DNA from: Brachycybe producta
Taxonomy: Eukaryota; Arthropoda; Diplopoda; Playtdesmida; Andrognathidae
Length of the DNA: 64,000 nt
Direction: 5' to 3'
Assembly: GCA_036925085.1 (NCBI GenBank)
Contig: JAUPFP010000120.1
Coordinates: forward strand, 77,501 to 141,500
A model generated the notes under the pieces. That model was given only the letters and a program-made list of their open reading frames with translations. It was not told the DNA's origin and ran no database searches. The translations under genes were made by a program, and so were the position numbers. Positions 1 to 9,859 of this stretch are shown piece by piece (the stretch's first letter is position 1; every line of letters starts with the position of its first letter).

Positions 1-703
1 ATAGACGCACCCCAAAATGAAAATTTCCTTGAAATTTTCACCATAAACAGATCATCTTTTATTACAAACTTTATACTAGACAGAAATTTTTTTCTTAAAA
101 AGGTAAAAATTAAAAAAAATTAAAAACTGGAAAATGGCCGTTTCATAATTATAGACGCACTATAACCTCCAATAACCTAATGAAGGAATGGTTACGGAAC
201 CAAAATATCACACTCTCGAATGGCCGGCATATCACCCGGACTTAAATCTTGTAGAAAACTTTTGGGACATCATCATATGTGATTATTAAGCAGATTGCCA
301 TGTTTATACTGCAATATCAAAGCTGTAAAGTGCCATTTTAGCTGCTTCGGGACAGAATTTCTGTAAATAAGTTTATAAATCTAGTTTAAAGTTTGTAGAA
401 AACAATGTTTTAAGGTCTAAAACATCAGGACGGTCATATACCTTAGAATTTTTAATGTTACTGTTGTTACGAATGTTATTTTGTCACAATAATTAATTAA
501 AGTGAAAAGTTCATTAGCGCGTCTATAATTATCAAATGGCCATTTTCCAGTTTTTAATTTTTTTAATTTTTACCTTTTTAAGACAAAAATTTCTGCTTAG
601 CAGAAAGTTTGTAATAAAAGATGATCTATTTATGGTGAAAATTTCAGGCGAATCCATCAAGTTTAACTCGAGATATAACCCATTTTTGGGGTGCGTCTAT
701 ATA
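1..703. mobile_element. Palindromic Tc1/mariner-like element, first copy
   Basis: The arms 1-160 and about 522-703 are inverted copies: the left edge reads atagacgcaccccaaaa and the right edge ttttggggtgcgtctat. Between them the motif agacgcac recurs near 152 and its inverse (gcgcgtct) near 521. This suggests a second element nested in the first. The middle (about 175-285) holds a decayed Tc1-type transposase end. The left boundary may lie outside the window. Confidence 0.65.
175..290 (+). pseudogene. Tc1-like transposase C-terminal fragment
   Basis: A short stretch, frameshifted by a missing base near 212, translates into the end of a Tc1 transposase catalytic domain. It shows EWLRNQNI, then LEWPAYHPDLN and ENFWDII, matching the family pattern W-P-x-x-S-P-D-L-N-P-I-E-N-x-W that carries the last acidic catalytic residue. 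No start, DNA-binding domain or first two catalytic residues are present. It lies inside the palindromic element at the left edge and matches the fragments near 1.2 and 1.75 kb. It is dead and probably spread passively with the repeat. Confidence 0.6.
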
Positions 704-710
704 TCTGAAA

Positions 711-900
711 CGCACTGTAGTATATATAGACGCAACCCAGAAATTGGTTATAATTCGAGTTATAATTGATGGATTCACCATAAAGAAATCATCTTATATT
801 CTAAACTTTCTGCTAGTCAAAAATTTTCTTTCTTAAAAATGTAAAAATTAAAAAAATTAAAAACTGGAAAATGACCGTTTCATAATTATAGACGCACTAA
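711..900. repeat. Single arm of the 1-703 palindromic repeat
   Basis: This stretch repeats the left arm of the first element (agacgcaacccagaaa, then the shared aaaaactggaaaatg segment), ending at atagacgcactaatg. It is followed by an inverted copy of the inner Tc1-derived segment. Confidence 0.6.
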
Positions 901-1059
901 TGAACTTTTCACTTTTATTAATTATTGTGACAAAATAACATGCAGAATCATTAAAAATACAAGGTATACGACTGTTCTGATGTTTTAAAACTTAAAACAT
1001 TATTTTCTACAGACTTTAAACAATATAAGCAAATTTGCTGAAATTCTATCCTGAAACAG

Positions 1060-1330
1060 CTAAAATTTGACTTTTCAACTCTGCTATTGCAGTATAATCA
1101 TAGCAATCTGCTTAATCATCAATGTATGATGATGTCCCGAAAGTTCATTGTAGGTTTTAAGTGCGGGGGACACGCTGGCCATTCGAGAGTAGTGATATTT
1201 TGGTTTCGTAACCATTCATTCCTTAGATTACTGGATCGAACTAGTGCATTTTCTTGCTCGAATACTACGCTAAAGCTAGGAATTCGACTTTGGCAGGTCA
1301 GTAAACAGTCTCATAACATTGTGTGATAAT
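1060..1330 (-). pseudogene. Tc1-like transposase fragment, inverted copy
   Basis: On the minus strand this reads a decayed Tc1 transposase end: QENAL, then NEWLRNQNITTLEWPA and a damaged PHLKP in place of PDLNP. It is about 80 to 90% like the copies at 175-290 and 1660-1900 by eye. The long plus-strand frame over it is only its antisense shadow. The aspartate of the family's second motif (QDNAP) reads as glutamate and the terminal glutamate motif is lost, so no activity is expected. Confidence 0.6.
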
Positions 1331-1659
1331 AAACCATATTTTTTGGTTGGTTCAAAGGTGCTAAACAGTTCGCATATCGTTAGGCTCCCAAAACCAACAT
1401 ATCTGAGGAGGGGGGGAATATTCAATTTCAATGATTCTGATAGATGTTATTTTTTTCTTCATATCAAAAAGATGTGACGAAAAAACCACAATATTTTTCT
1501 AAATAACATTTCGGCAGTGGGGGAGCTTAATAATATGGGGAACATTTAGTGCCTTTCGTGCAAGCAGCTTAGGTTTTGAAACGCGAGCTTAGCATTTATT
1601 TCAACCCAAATAAATATTAATGATTATCAGACAATGTTAAGAGGGTATGTACTGCCATA

Positions 1660-1900
1660 AAACATCGATTGCATAGCATTAGCTTAGTATTCCTGCAAGA
1701 AAATGCCCCAGTTTCCTCCAATAACCTAACGAAAGAATGGTTACGGAACCAAAATATAACCACTCTCGAATGGCCGGAGTGTTTCCGGAACTTAAATCCT
1801 ATAAAAAACTTTTGGGACATGATGACTTTGGGTACATGATGATTAAGCAGATTGCCATCATGATACCACAATATCAAAGCTGAAAATTGCCATTTTAGCT
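1660..1900 (+). pseudogene. Tc1-like transposase fragment, third copy
   Basis: The plus strand reads FLQENAPVSSNNLTKEWLRN, then ITTLEWPE and NLNPIKNFWDMM. This corresponds to the second catalytic motif (usually QDNAP, here QENAP) and the terminal motif (usually PDLNPIENLWD, here NLNPIKNFWD) of Tc1 transposases. Both catalytic acids are altered. The minus-strand frame across it is an antisense shadow. Confidence 0.65.
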
Positions 1901-2202
1901 GCTTTAGGATAGAATTTCGGTAAATTTTAGTGCACATTTTGGCAATGACGGCACTATATTTATACTGATAGAAGTGTCGAGATACATATACAGTGTATAT
2001 TCTCCTACGCGGGCTGAACAGAGTCCACAACCAATTATTTTTAATTGTGTTGTGACAAGAATACCCATGTTGTGGTTTTGGTTACACACAACTGTTGTGG
2101 TTATTGCACAACTTTAATTAATAAATTGAATATTGAATAATCTCAACACGAACACTGCAAATTGCATTTGAATAGCTTTATTTATTTGCTGCATCAATTT
2201 AT

Positions 2203-2640
2203 TTACTTGCATCGACCATGAGGTCCACCACTAGAGTTGCCAGAGGAATTGCCTGAGGTCGAAACCTGCAAAACAACACCTTGGACAGACACTTGGTCAT
2301 TTGGACCAGCTTGGTCCAAATGACCAAATGTCTGTTTATGATCCAGAGGAACACTGGGGTTCAACGTGACAGTTAGATGACTAGCAAAACAAACTGTCCA
2401 CATCAATAGAACCGCTGAAGGCACCCCAAATTTGCCCGTAAGCACTGCCTTTGCAATGAGAAGGCTGGAAGGATATGGAGGGTTAGTGACCATTGCTGTA
2501 GTGGTGAACGTGGAGGGTTACTGACCATTACTGTAGTGGTGAACGTGGATGCTTTACATATACAATAATTGGTACATGATAATGAATTGCAAAGTACATG
2601 AAATGATACACAACCAGAAAACACATTGTCAAAAACAATC
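2203..2640. other. Unidentified repeat-rich segment with a hairpin
   Basis: About 2287-2334 forms a near-perfect hairpin: cagacacttggtcatttgg pairs with ccaaatgaccaaatgtctg. At about 2478-2556 a 41-base unit (ggagggttagtgaccattgc and onward) is repeated twice. A 96-codon minus-strand frame runs through it, but it has no recognisable domain. Confidence 0.4.
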
Positions 2641-3590
2641 TAAACAAGATAATCATAACGTAGATAAACTATAAGTTAAGACATAACAATATTTACACTA
2701 AATAATGTGTGTGCGGTTGTAAACATGCACAGTCATGCACGAAGTTAATGAAAACGGTTTTAAAAGAGAAAATGAATAACTGCTGATCACCACACCCATT
2801 TATGAAGCCTGCATAGGAAGGCCTATAGCGTCACTTTTAGCAGGATGAGTATTGTTGTGTGTAACATGCCTCATGTCCCTCAAAAAATAAATTTTTGTCA
2901 TACAAGTTTATTTACGAGCCTAGGCATTTCCACGTGCACGTGTTGCATGACTAAGTGAAATTTGATGTGTCCAAAAACATGGTCTCAATTTTAGCCACCT
3001 TAGTACCTTTAAGTTGATTTTTTAATGAAAATTAACGTTGCCATCTTTTTTTGACTGCTGTGGCCAGGTATTAACATCGTTTTTTTTGCAAAATTTAAAG
3101 TGGTTTGTAATTTATACAATTTTTAATTATACTAATTTGCCTGACCATAGTTAGAGACCATTGACCTTAAAGGTTCATTTCGATATCCACCTTTCGGTTC
3201 TTTAAAATCATCTTTCAGCTTTAAGAAAATCTTGCGTATTCTTTACGGTGTGTCCATTAGGTATTTAGTTATATAGACCTACATCATGCTCTTGGGCGTC
3301 GTTACCATCTCTACATGTCTTTTTACGTGGCAACACTCATTGAGTTGTATGGTTAAAAAAAAACAATTCAAGGAGCGACATTACCGGTAAAGTATCTGTA
3401 TTATGTTTTGTATTACTGAAAAGTTTGGCACTAATCTATTTCTTACATTGCAATTCATATGTAGTAATATGTTAATACAGTTTTAAAATTTTAAACCCAA
3501 GATCTTGGTGCTCAATCAAAATTTTGTTGAAGTTATGGTCATTTGCAATAGAATATTTAACATCACAAATCTGTTACCTTTCATTATAAC
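2641..3590. other. Gene-free AT-rich stretch
   Basis: I see no coding frame, RNA gene or clear repeat here beyond short A/T runs. Confidence 0.5.
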
Positions 3591-3596
3591 AATTAC

Positions 3597-3800
3597 AATT
3601 ACAATTTCAATTAGTACTCTGCTAGCAGCCAAACAGGCCTATGGCAGAGAGACATAAAAGTCCAGATGCAGCATTAAGCAGTGTCAAGCACATATACATG
3701 CACATATATAACAACAAAATGAATATACAAATGTTAATCCCACAAAACAGAATTATCCCCATTCAGGAGTTAGTACCAATGAAGGAGATAAGATTACTAG
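3597..3800 (-). mobile_element. LINE 3' tail fragment
   Basis: The segment with ctgctagcagccaaacagg and ggcagagagacataaaagtc resembles 48840-48930 (gcaagcagctcaattggcc, ggcagagggacttcatag), which directly follows the LINE reverse-transcriptase fragment at 48.9-49.7 kb. It is read as the 3' untranslated tail of the same family. Confidence 0.45.
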
Positions 3801-4880
3801 ATTACTATGCTTACTAAAATAACCATAATTATGCTGTTCAATTAAAATTTTAAAAAAACTAGTGCTTGGTTAAGTTTTCAATTGTGACATGCTAAAACGT
3901 ACAGTAGCCTACTCCAGCTTCAAAGCAGTCTTTTTATTAAAAAAATAATTATGGTTGCTCTAGAAATAATTATCCATTTTGTTTACAAAAACAAAAGGGC
4001 TTACTTTTAAAATAACTGATCTGTTCAGGTTAGATATTTAGCTTGCAACAATTGTCAATACTACAGTATCTAACATTAGGAATCACTAGGACCGGTACCT
4101 CAATAGTGCCCAGGATATTATCAGTGTCTAGATATTCTGGCTGAATCATTTATAAAAATGATAACATCACAAATAACTGAAAAAAGGGTACGTAGAGATA
4201 TTCTAAGTTATAAATGCTGCAGTTGTTTGATCTTGAAAGTTCAAAAGACACAGACACATTTTAAACAAGGCTATCCTTATTTTTGCATATAACTAAATGC
4301 TCTGACATTCAAGCTTGATGCTTGGCATATGTGCACTTTTATTTGCTTCATTAAACAATACAGTTGACTTGGAGGTTGACCAGTGACCAGGACGTTGGAA
4401 CATTTTGCCATAATTTTATGTGAATCTCTGCAAGTATATCAAGTGTCAACTGAAACTAGATCAAACATACATGTATTAAAATATAAAACAGTGACTTAAA
4501 AACATAAAATGTTTCTTGTCATCAGTCCATCGAGGTTAACTCCTAATTAAATTAACAACACTAAAATGTATGACCTCTTCATCCATTGTTGAATGGAAAA
4601 AAGTGCCACGTGTCCTCCTCTCTGTCACACTCAACAAGAAATGTGAACAGGAAATATGTCACAGGTATTACAGCTAATAACTTTCAAGCATTGAACAGGT
4701 AAAAAAAAATTTAAACCCATTAAATTATACAATGCCAAATTCAGGTGACATCAAAATTGTTTGTTTTTTCCAATCTATCATAAAAAAACATCTGGCAATC
4801 TGATTGGATATCTCGATGTTGTTGCAACAAACATTTAAAGTGGGGAATGGTTGTTTGGGGATAATCTAGTCAAATAGCTC
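3801..4880. other. Gene-free AT-rich stretch
   Basis: Nothing recognisable beyond low-complexity A/T and dispersed short repeats. Confidence 0.45.
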
Positions 4881-4899
4881 CAGTTGTCTTGCATCTGTC

Positions 4900-5150
4900 A
4901 CAAACTGTAAAAAATGTTTCATACAGAACCTTTTTATCTGAAAGTTATAAAAAAAAGAGTAAAGCTATGCCATCAAAAACCAACTAAGGAATTAAAAGCT
5001 AGAACTAATGAATATTTACCATCGTTCTTTCCAATTATATTTAGACTATGGAATTGTCATCATGTTTATAATATAGCTGTTTCTAAGGACAAATTCTGTT
5101 TCATGATGTATAATTGCAGGTGTAATGAATTGAACTGAATTTACTTTTTT
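4900..5150 (+). pseudogene. LINE reverse-transcriptase C-terminal fragment
   Basis: The plus-strand frame reads ARTNEYLPSFFPIIFRLWN, with one substitution, followed by a tail ending NCRCNELN. This matches the last 70 or so residues of CR1/Jockey-type non-LTR retrotransposon polyproteins, where R-T-x-x-Y-x-x-S-F-F-P-x-x-I-x-x-W-N-x-L-P is typical. Only the extreme C-terminus is left. It belongs with the fragments at 37.8, 48.9 and 50.0 kb. Confidence 0.5.
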
Positions 5151-5287
5151 ATTGCAAGCAAATCGTATAAATGTGAGCATTTTATTATTCATACAAATAT
5201 ATGAAATGCTTAAGTTGAAATGATTTATTACTTGCTCTGCTCATATTTTATTCATGTACAATAGCTGATTGTGACCTTGCGCCTACT

Positions 5288-5935
5288 CAGGGCCGAATTT
5301 ACCTATAAGCTAAAAAAGCTGCAGCTTAGGGCCTCACAATACAAGGGGCCTCACTTCATCAAAAAATATTTTTCCATTTTTAACATAGTCTTACAAAGTT
5401 AAGATAAAATAATGAAAGAGGATATTCCGTGTCGATCGGGTTTGTCAATACACCCCGGATTGCACTCCCTAATTAAAATGAACAAAAAGTTTAATCATCA
5501 AAGTGTTCAGAGTTAGAAAGGTCATCTTTAGAATCAGATGTAGCATCATATACGACATCACCTATTCCATTAAAATGGAATTTGAGGGTCCACTTGAGGG
5601 TTATGACATGTTTTTGATTGCAAACAAGCTTAAAATACTCTTATAAATGAATTATATGCACCAGTGTTTCTTTTTTTGGGGTTTTGGTACTTGAATACAA
5701 GTTATCCAAATAAATTATCACTTTTTGAAATATTTAAATTTCAGAGACCTGTGAAATATTTCAATGAAATGAAATATTTCATTGAAATTTCATTTGATAT
5801 ATTTCACTGGCACACCACGACACAAATGTTAAAGAATTAAAATGTTAAAAAAATTATGTAATAATTTTTGGTGGAGGGAAAAGGGCCTCTTAAATGTTAT
5901 AGCTTAGGGCCACAACAAGTCTAAATCAGGCCCTG
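5288..5935. mobile_element. Non-autonomous hAT element with 8-bp TSD
   Basis: The element starts cagggccgaattt and ends aaatcaggccctg, an imperfect terminal inverted repeat of hAT type (CAGGGCC...GGCCCTG). It is flanked on both sides by the same octamer cgcctact (5280-5287 and 5936-5943). An 8-bp target duplication is diagnostic for hAT. Subterminal copies of agcttagggcc occur at both ends. There is no transposase frame inside, so it must have been moved in trans. Confidence 0.85.
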
Positions 5936-6130
5936 CGCCTACTTGGATACAAATAATTAAAGAATAACTCCCACACCATTACATTATCTGCTTCATATGA
6001 ATTACGCTTATGGGAAATATGCTTAACTTTTCATTTATTGCAAATGCAATAGAGCACATTGCTTTTTGACTATGTTCATATTCTTTGGAAGAATTTCAAT
6101 AGCACTATAACAACATCAAAGGGAGGCGAT

Positions 6131-6422
6131 GCCTCGGTAGCGCAATGGGAAGATCTACGAATGCGGTGTTGGGGTGTCCCAGGTTCGAATCCTGGCGAGG
6201 GCATATGGATGTTTGTGTTGCTCTGGTTTGACTTGTCTTCATTATTGACTTGGATTTGAAATTTGCCTTGCGTTTGGAACATTGCCTTTGTATTGATTTG
6301 TCTTGTATTGAGTTTGTACTGATGATTTGACTTGTGTTTGAAAATGGTCTTTGTATTGCAAATTGTCTTGTATGTCCCTGAAATAACCTCGATGGGGACG
6401 TTAAGCATCTAATAAAAAAAAT
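6131..6422 (+). mobile_element. tRNA-derived SINE
   Basis: The head looks like a tRNA: GCCTCGGTAGCGCAATGG contains an RNA polymerase III A box (tagcgcaatgg, 6138-6148), and ggttcgaatcc (6182-6192) is a perfect B box inside a T arm ccagg/cctgg. The acceptor stem has mismatches, so it is not a functional tRNA. A tRNA-unrelated body rich in ttgtcttg/tttgact follows, then gatggggacgttaagcatct and an A-rich tail. The A box start resembles initiator or elongator Met tRNAs, but I would not assign the source. Confidence 0.75.
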
Positions 6423-6902
6423 CATCAAATGGAACGATCGGAACATTTTTTGGTCTTACCAGTAACCAAATTTCGTGCTAAAAACGGATGCTACAATATG
6501 TCTATGGTACTATAATAAGAATACATATCCAATAAATAATACAATTACTTTTTAATAATTAAAACTTACATCCTGGCTTACCAACTTTTTTTAACAAAAA
6601 TCAGTAATTCTATATTTTATATAACTTATTATACAATAATAATTATACGTAGTGTTTTCGTACTATTACAACACCAAATAGAAGGCACAACAATATTTCT
6701 TCGTGTTGCCTATAACCAAAATTCGTGTTAAAAATTTAATTTCAAAAACGGATTTTATAATATGTCTATGGTACTACAATAAGAATACATACTCAACAAA
6801 TACAAAATTTTTCTTAATAATTAAAAATTACATCTTGGCTTGGACAAACTTTTTTTTTTAAAAAAACAGTAATTCTGGATTTTATATATGTATACATGTA
6901 TA
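6423..6902. other. Gene-free stretch with an internal direct repeat
   Basis: About 6465-6610 and 6712-6865 are diverged direct copies (aaaacggat...atatgtctatggtact...aataagaatacat). No coding frame is supported. Confidence 0.5.
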
Positions 6903-7095
6903 CTAGTGGGGTTACCTGTCATGTATGATGGGTACATTCTAGTTTAACTAATTTATTCAAATACAGAAGGTCACTCAATGAAGGACTTTTCCCTCTCCCC
7001 CACCACCCTCACATGTGTTTGCTTAAAGGTTTTTGTCCTTGTTTGTAAAGCGTTACACATACTTGGAAGGAAAGAAAGATAGACGGGGCATAATA
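6903..7095 (-). mobile_element. Short non-autonomous Helitron
   Basis: Read on the minus strand it ends with an imperfect hairpin of the cccgtcat/atgacggg type, then taaccccactag followed by T. That is the Helitron 3' signature (hairpin about 10 nt before CTRR, insertion before T). The body has the family's acgctttacaaacaaggac segment. A closely similar short copy lies at 35.39-35.64 kb. Confidence 0.65.
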
Positions 7096-7104
7096 TATAA
7101 ATTA

Positions 7105-7855
7105 CTAGTGGGGTAACCCGTCATAAATGACGGGAGCAAAATTCACAGGCAATTGTGCGCATGCGCGTCGTTTGTTCCTTTTTTACTCCTTTCATTTCAA
7201 TTTCAGTCACCCCCACCCCCTTTTTTCCTCCCTCCACGTTTCTTTCTCCCCCTACTCTTTCCAACCTTTTCCCCCCTCTCCAAATTATTGGAGTTAAAAT
7301 TCACAGGCAATTGTGCCCAGCATTAGAATTTCTTTTCCTCCACCCTTTTATTACGTCAGACCAAGTAACAAACCCAATTAGAAATTGATGACGTTCATAA
7401 AAGGGCGGAGCAAAAAAAATTCTAATGCTGGGCACAATTGCCTGTGATAAATTCTAGTTTCATTTTGCTACTATTATTTCCTCCTCTTTTTTATATTTGA
7501 AAGAGAAAATGAGATTTTCATTTTCTCTTGTGTGCACATGCACGTCGTTTGTTCCTTTTTTACTCCTTTCATTTCAATTTCAGTTTCCCCTCCCCCTTTT
7601 TTCCCTCCACGTTTCTCTCTCTAACCTCCCCCTCTATACTTTCCAACCTTTTCCCATCTCCAATTTAATACCATGGGGTTCTTGGATGGGAAGAGTGCAA
7701 CATATAGCTGACCTTGAGGAAAAAAGTGGTTCATTTATTCATTTAAATTTATATAAATTCCGACGTGGTTCAACGTTTTTGTCCTTAATTGTTTGTACAG
7801 CGTTACTCATAGACAAAATAAGTTAAACACAGAAACACACACGGGGCTTAATAGA
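7105..7855 (-). mobile_element. Non-autonomous Helitron with internal palindrome
   Basis: On the minus strand it begins A|TCTATTAAGCCCCG at 7855 and ends with the hairpin cccgtcatttatgacggg, then ttaccccactag|T at 7105. This is the canonical A|TC...CTAG|T Helitron layout with no target duplication. Inside, about 7303-7444 is a long inverted repeat: cacaggcaattgtgcccagc facing gctgggcacaattgcctgtg, with tccgccctttta and its inverse within. No Rep or helicase frame is present, so it depends on another copy for transposition. Confidence 0.8.
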
Positions 7856-7861
7856 TATATA

Positions 7862-8443
7862 CTAGTGGGGTAACCCGTCATAAATGACAGGAGCAAAATT
7901 CACAGGCAATTGTGCCCAGCATTAGAATTTCTTTTCCTCCGCCCGTTTATGACGTCAGACCAAGTAACAAACCAATTAGAAATTGATGACGTTCATAAAA
8001 GGGCGGAGCAAAAGACAATCTAATGCTGGGCACAATTGCCTGTGATAAACTGTAGTTTAATTTTGCTACTATTATCCCCTCCCCTTTTTATATTTAAAAG
8101 AGAAAATGATTTTTCATTTTCTCTGGTGTGCACATGCGCGTCGTTTGTTCCTTTTTTACTCCTTTCAATTTCAGTCACCCCCTGCCACTTTTTCCCCCCT
8201 TCACGTTTCTCTCCCCCTCCTCTACACTTTCTAACCTTTTCCCCTCTCCAATTTAATATCATGGGGTTCTTGGATGGGAAGGGTGCAACATATAGTTGAC
8301 CTTGAGAAAAAAAAAGCAGTTCATGCATTCAAATTTATATAAATTCCGACGTGTTTCAAGGTTTGCACAGCGTTATCACAGACGTACATATAGATAGACA
8401 CCCCCCCACACACACACACCCACCCACCCACACAGACCTGGGA
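7862..8443 (-). mobile_element. Non-autonomous Helitron, second adjacent copy
   Basis: It abuts the previous copy nearly head to tail. The terminal hairpin and CTAG are at 7862-7890 in minus orientation, with the same internal palindrome (about 7899-8044), gagaaaatg segment and atggggttcttggatggg segment. Its 5' end is near the CA/CCA-rich tract at 8400-8440, with TCCCAGG preceded by A on the minus strand. The 5' boundary is less certain than the 3' one. Confidence 0.7.
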
Positions 8444-9740
8444 TATTATATAAAATATATATATATATAAAATATATATTTTTAATATAATAAGAAATTA
8501 TAATACGTAGTGTTTTTTCTTCAATAATTGTGTTTGAAAAAGACAGAATTGATTGTCTCACTGATTCCAAAAAAAAAAAAAAACAATAACGCAAAAACTA
8601 CGCATAAAATAGCTAATATCTAATTTGCAGCTTATATCAAACTAAAGAACAAATCAAGTAGGTTTTGTCATATTGACGTCAACAGAATAATTTATAGACA
8701 CTAATAAAACACTCAATCAGAACAAACAAGGTGTCATACTAAACCAACCGACAATAACGTGCACAGACAATTTACAAAAAACACACCCCTGTGTAAAGTG
8801 TGTTACTAGCGTAATGTAGATTGAAAGAAAATGGGACAATAACGTTTCTGATTGGTTCATTCAGTTAAATCAAATCGCTAGCGTCTAGCAATTATGCATG
8901 ATGAAACAATGCACATTATACATGTACGTAATAACTAATCTATACCTTCTTTCGGGGACACTCAGTATAAATCAAGAACAAATTTAAGATTGAAATACAT
9001 TACAATATTAGCAGCAACTTGAGAAAAGAAATTCAAAGTTGATTTGCAACTAGAAATGTATTATCATTAGGTATTATTATTAGGTATTACTCTATTATTT
9101 TCATCGTATTTGAAAATATTGTATGATCTATAAATGTTTTTAAAATGCAATTTTCGTTTTCCGCTGATCACCTATAGGGGTAAAAAATACATAAATTTTA
9201 TTTACATGTATGCCGAATTCATTTTATGGAATTGCTTCAAAGTTTCAAGTATACTTTAAAGATTTTCAACGTTGTTTATTCATATTTGAAAATGTTTGCA
9301 TCATTACTGTATAATCAGTAGGCTTATTGAGGTTTCAGTCAATGGTAACATACAAAAATAATTACGGACAAAATATATGAATAACAATTACAAGAAAAGG
9401 AACGTCATGTCACTGTGTTGATTGTACAAAACCAACACTATATATATATACACTGTATAGGCCTACTTTACGATTGATTTGTGTGTTTCACAATAAGTAT
9501 ACTGAATATAAAATTAACTTCTAATGTACAAGCAGTTTTACGTATGAAAAAACAATGTAGCACAATAACATATGTTACATATGCAATATCGAAAACACCA
9601 AACAAATAACGATATTAGTTGATATGTTTAACACATGGACACGTTGATGGCACCTCAAACAAATAGCAGCCCACAAGTTTGCATTGACAATTGATACTGT
9701 AATGCAAACATACAATCAAAATTAAAAGTTAACTGAATTG
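8444..9740. other. Gene-free upstream region of the first peptide gene
   Basis: No coding frame is supported. There is an A run near 8570 and a (TA)n stretch near 9440. Any distal control elements of the gene starting at 9860 would lie here, but I cannot single them out. Confidence 0.45.
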
Positions 9741-9792
9741 TATATAAAAGCTGAGATCCCTTGGGCCATAATCACAAACTCTAAACAGTTCA
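9741..9792 (+). promoter_or_regulatory. Core promoter of the first peptide gene
   Basis: A TATA box (tatataaaag, 9741-9750) is followed by agttcaa at 9786-9792, the same heptamer found downstream of the TATA box at the other three peptide promoters. Spacing from TATA to the heptamer is about 45 bases here. Confidence 0.55.
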
Positions 9793-9859
9793 ATCAGAAA
9801 GGACAAGTGGGCCTAAATTCTGCACAAAATATAAAAACGTGACAATTCCATTAGGAAAA

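Noticed and set aside
1617-2030. 137-codon minus-strand gene
   Set aside because: It is the antisense of a decayed Tc1 transposase fragment read on the plus strand.
2203-2493. 96-codon minus-strand frame with GNSSGNSSGG
   Set aside because: It runs through a hairpin and a short tandem repeat, with no promoter, domain or signal peptide seen.
6131-6202. Functional tRNA gene
   Set aside because: The boxes fit, but the acceptor stem has at least two mismatches, the anticodon arm does not fold well and a SINE-like body with an A-rich tail follows.
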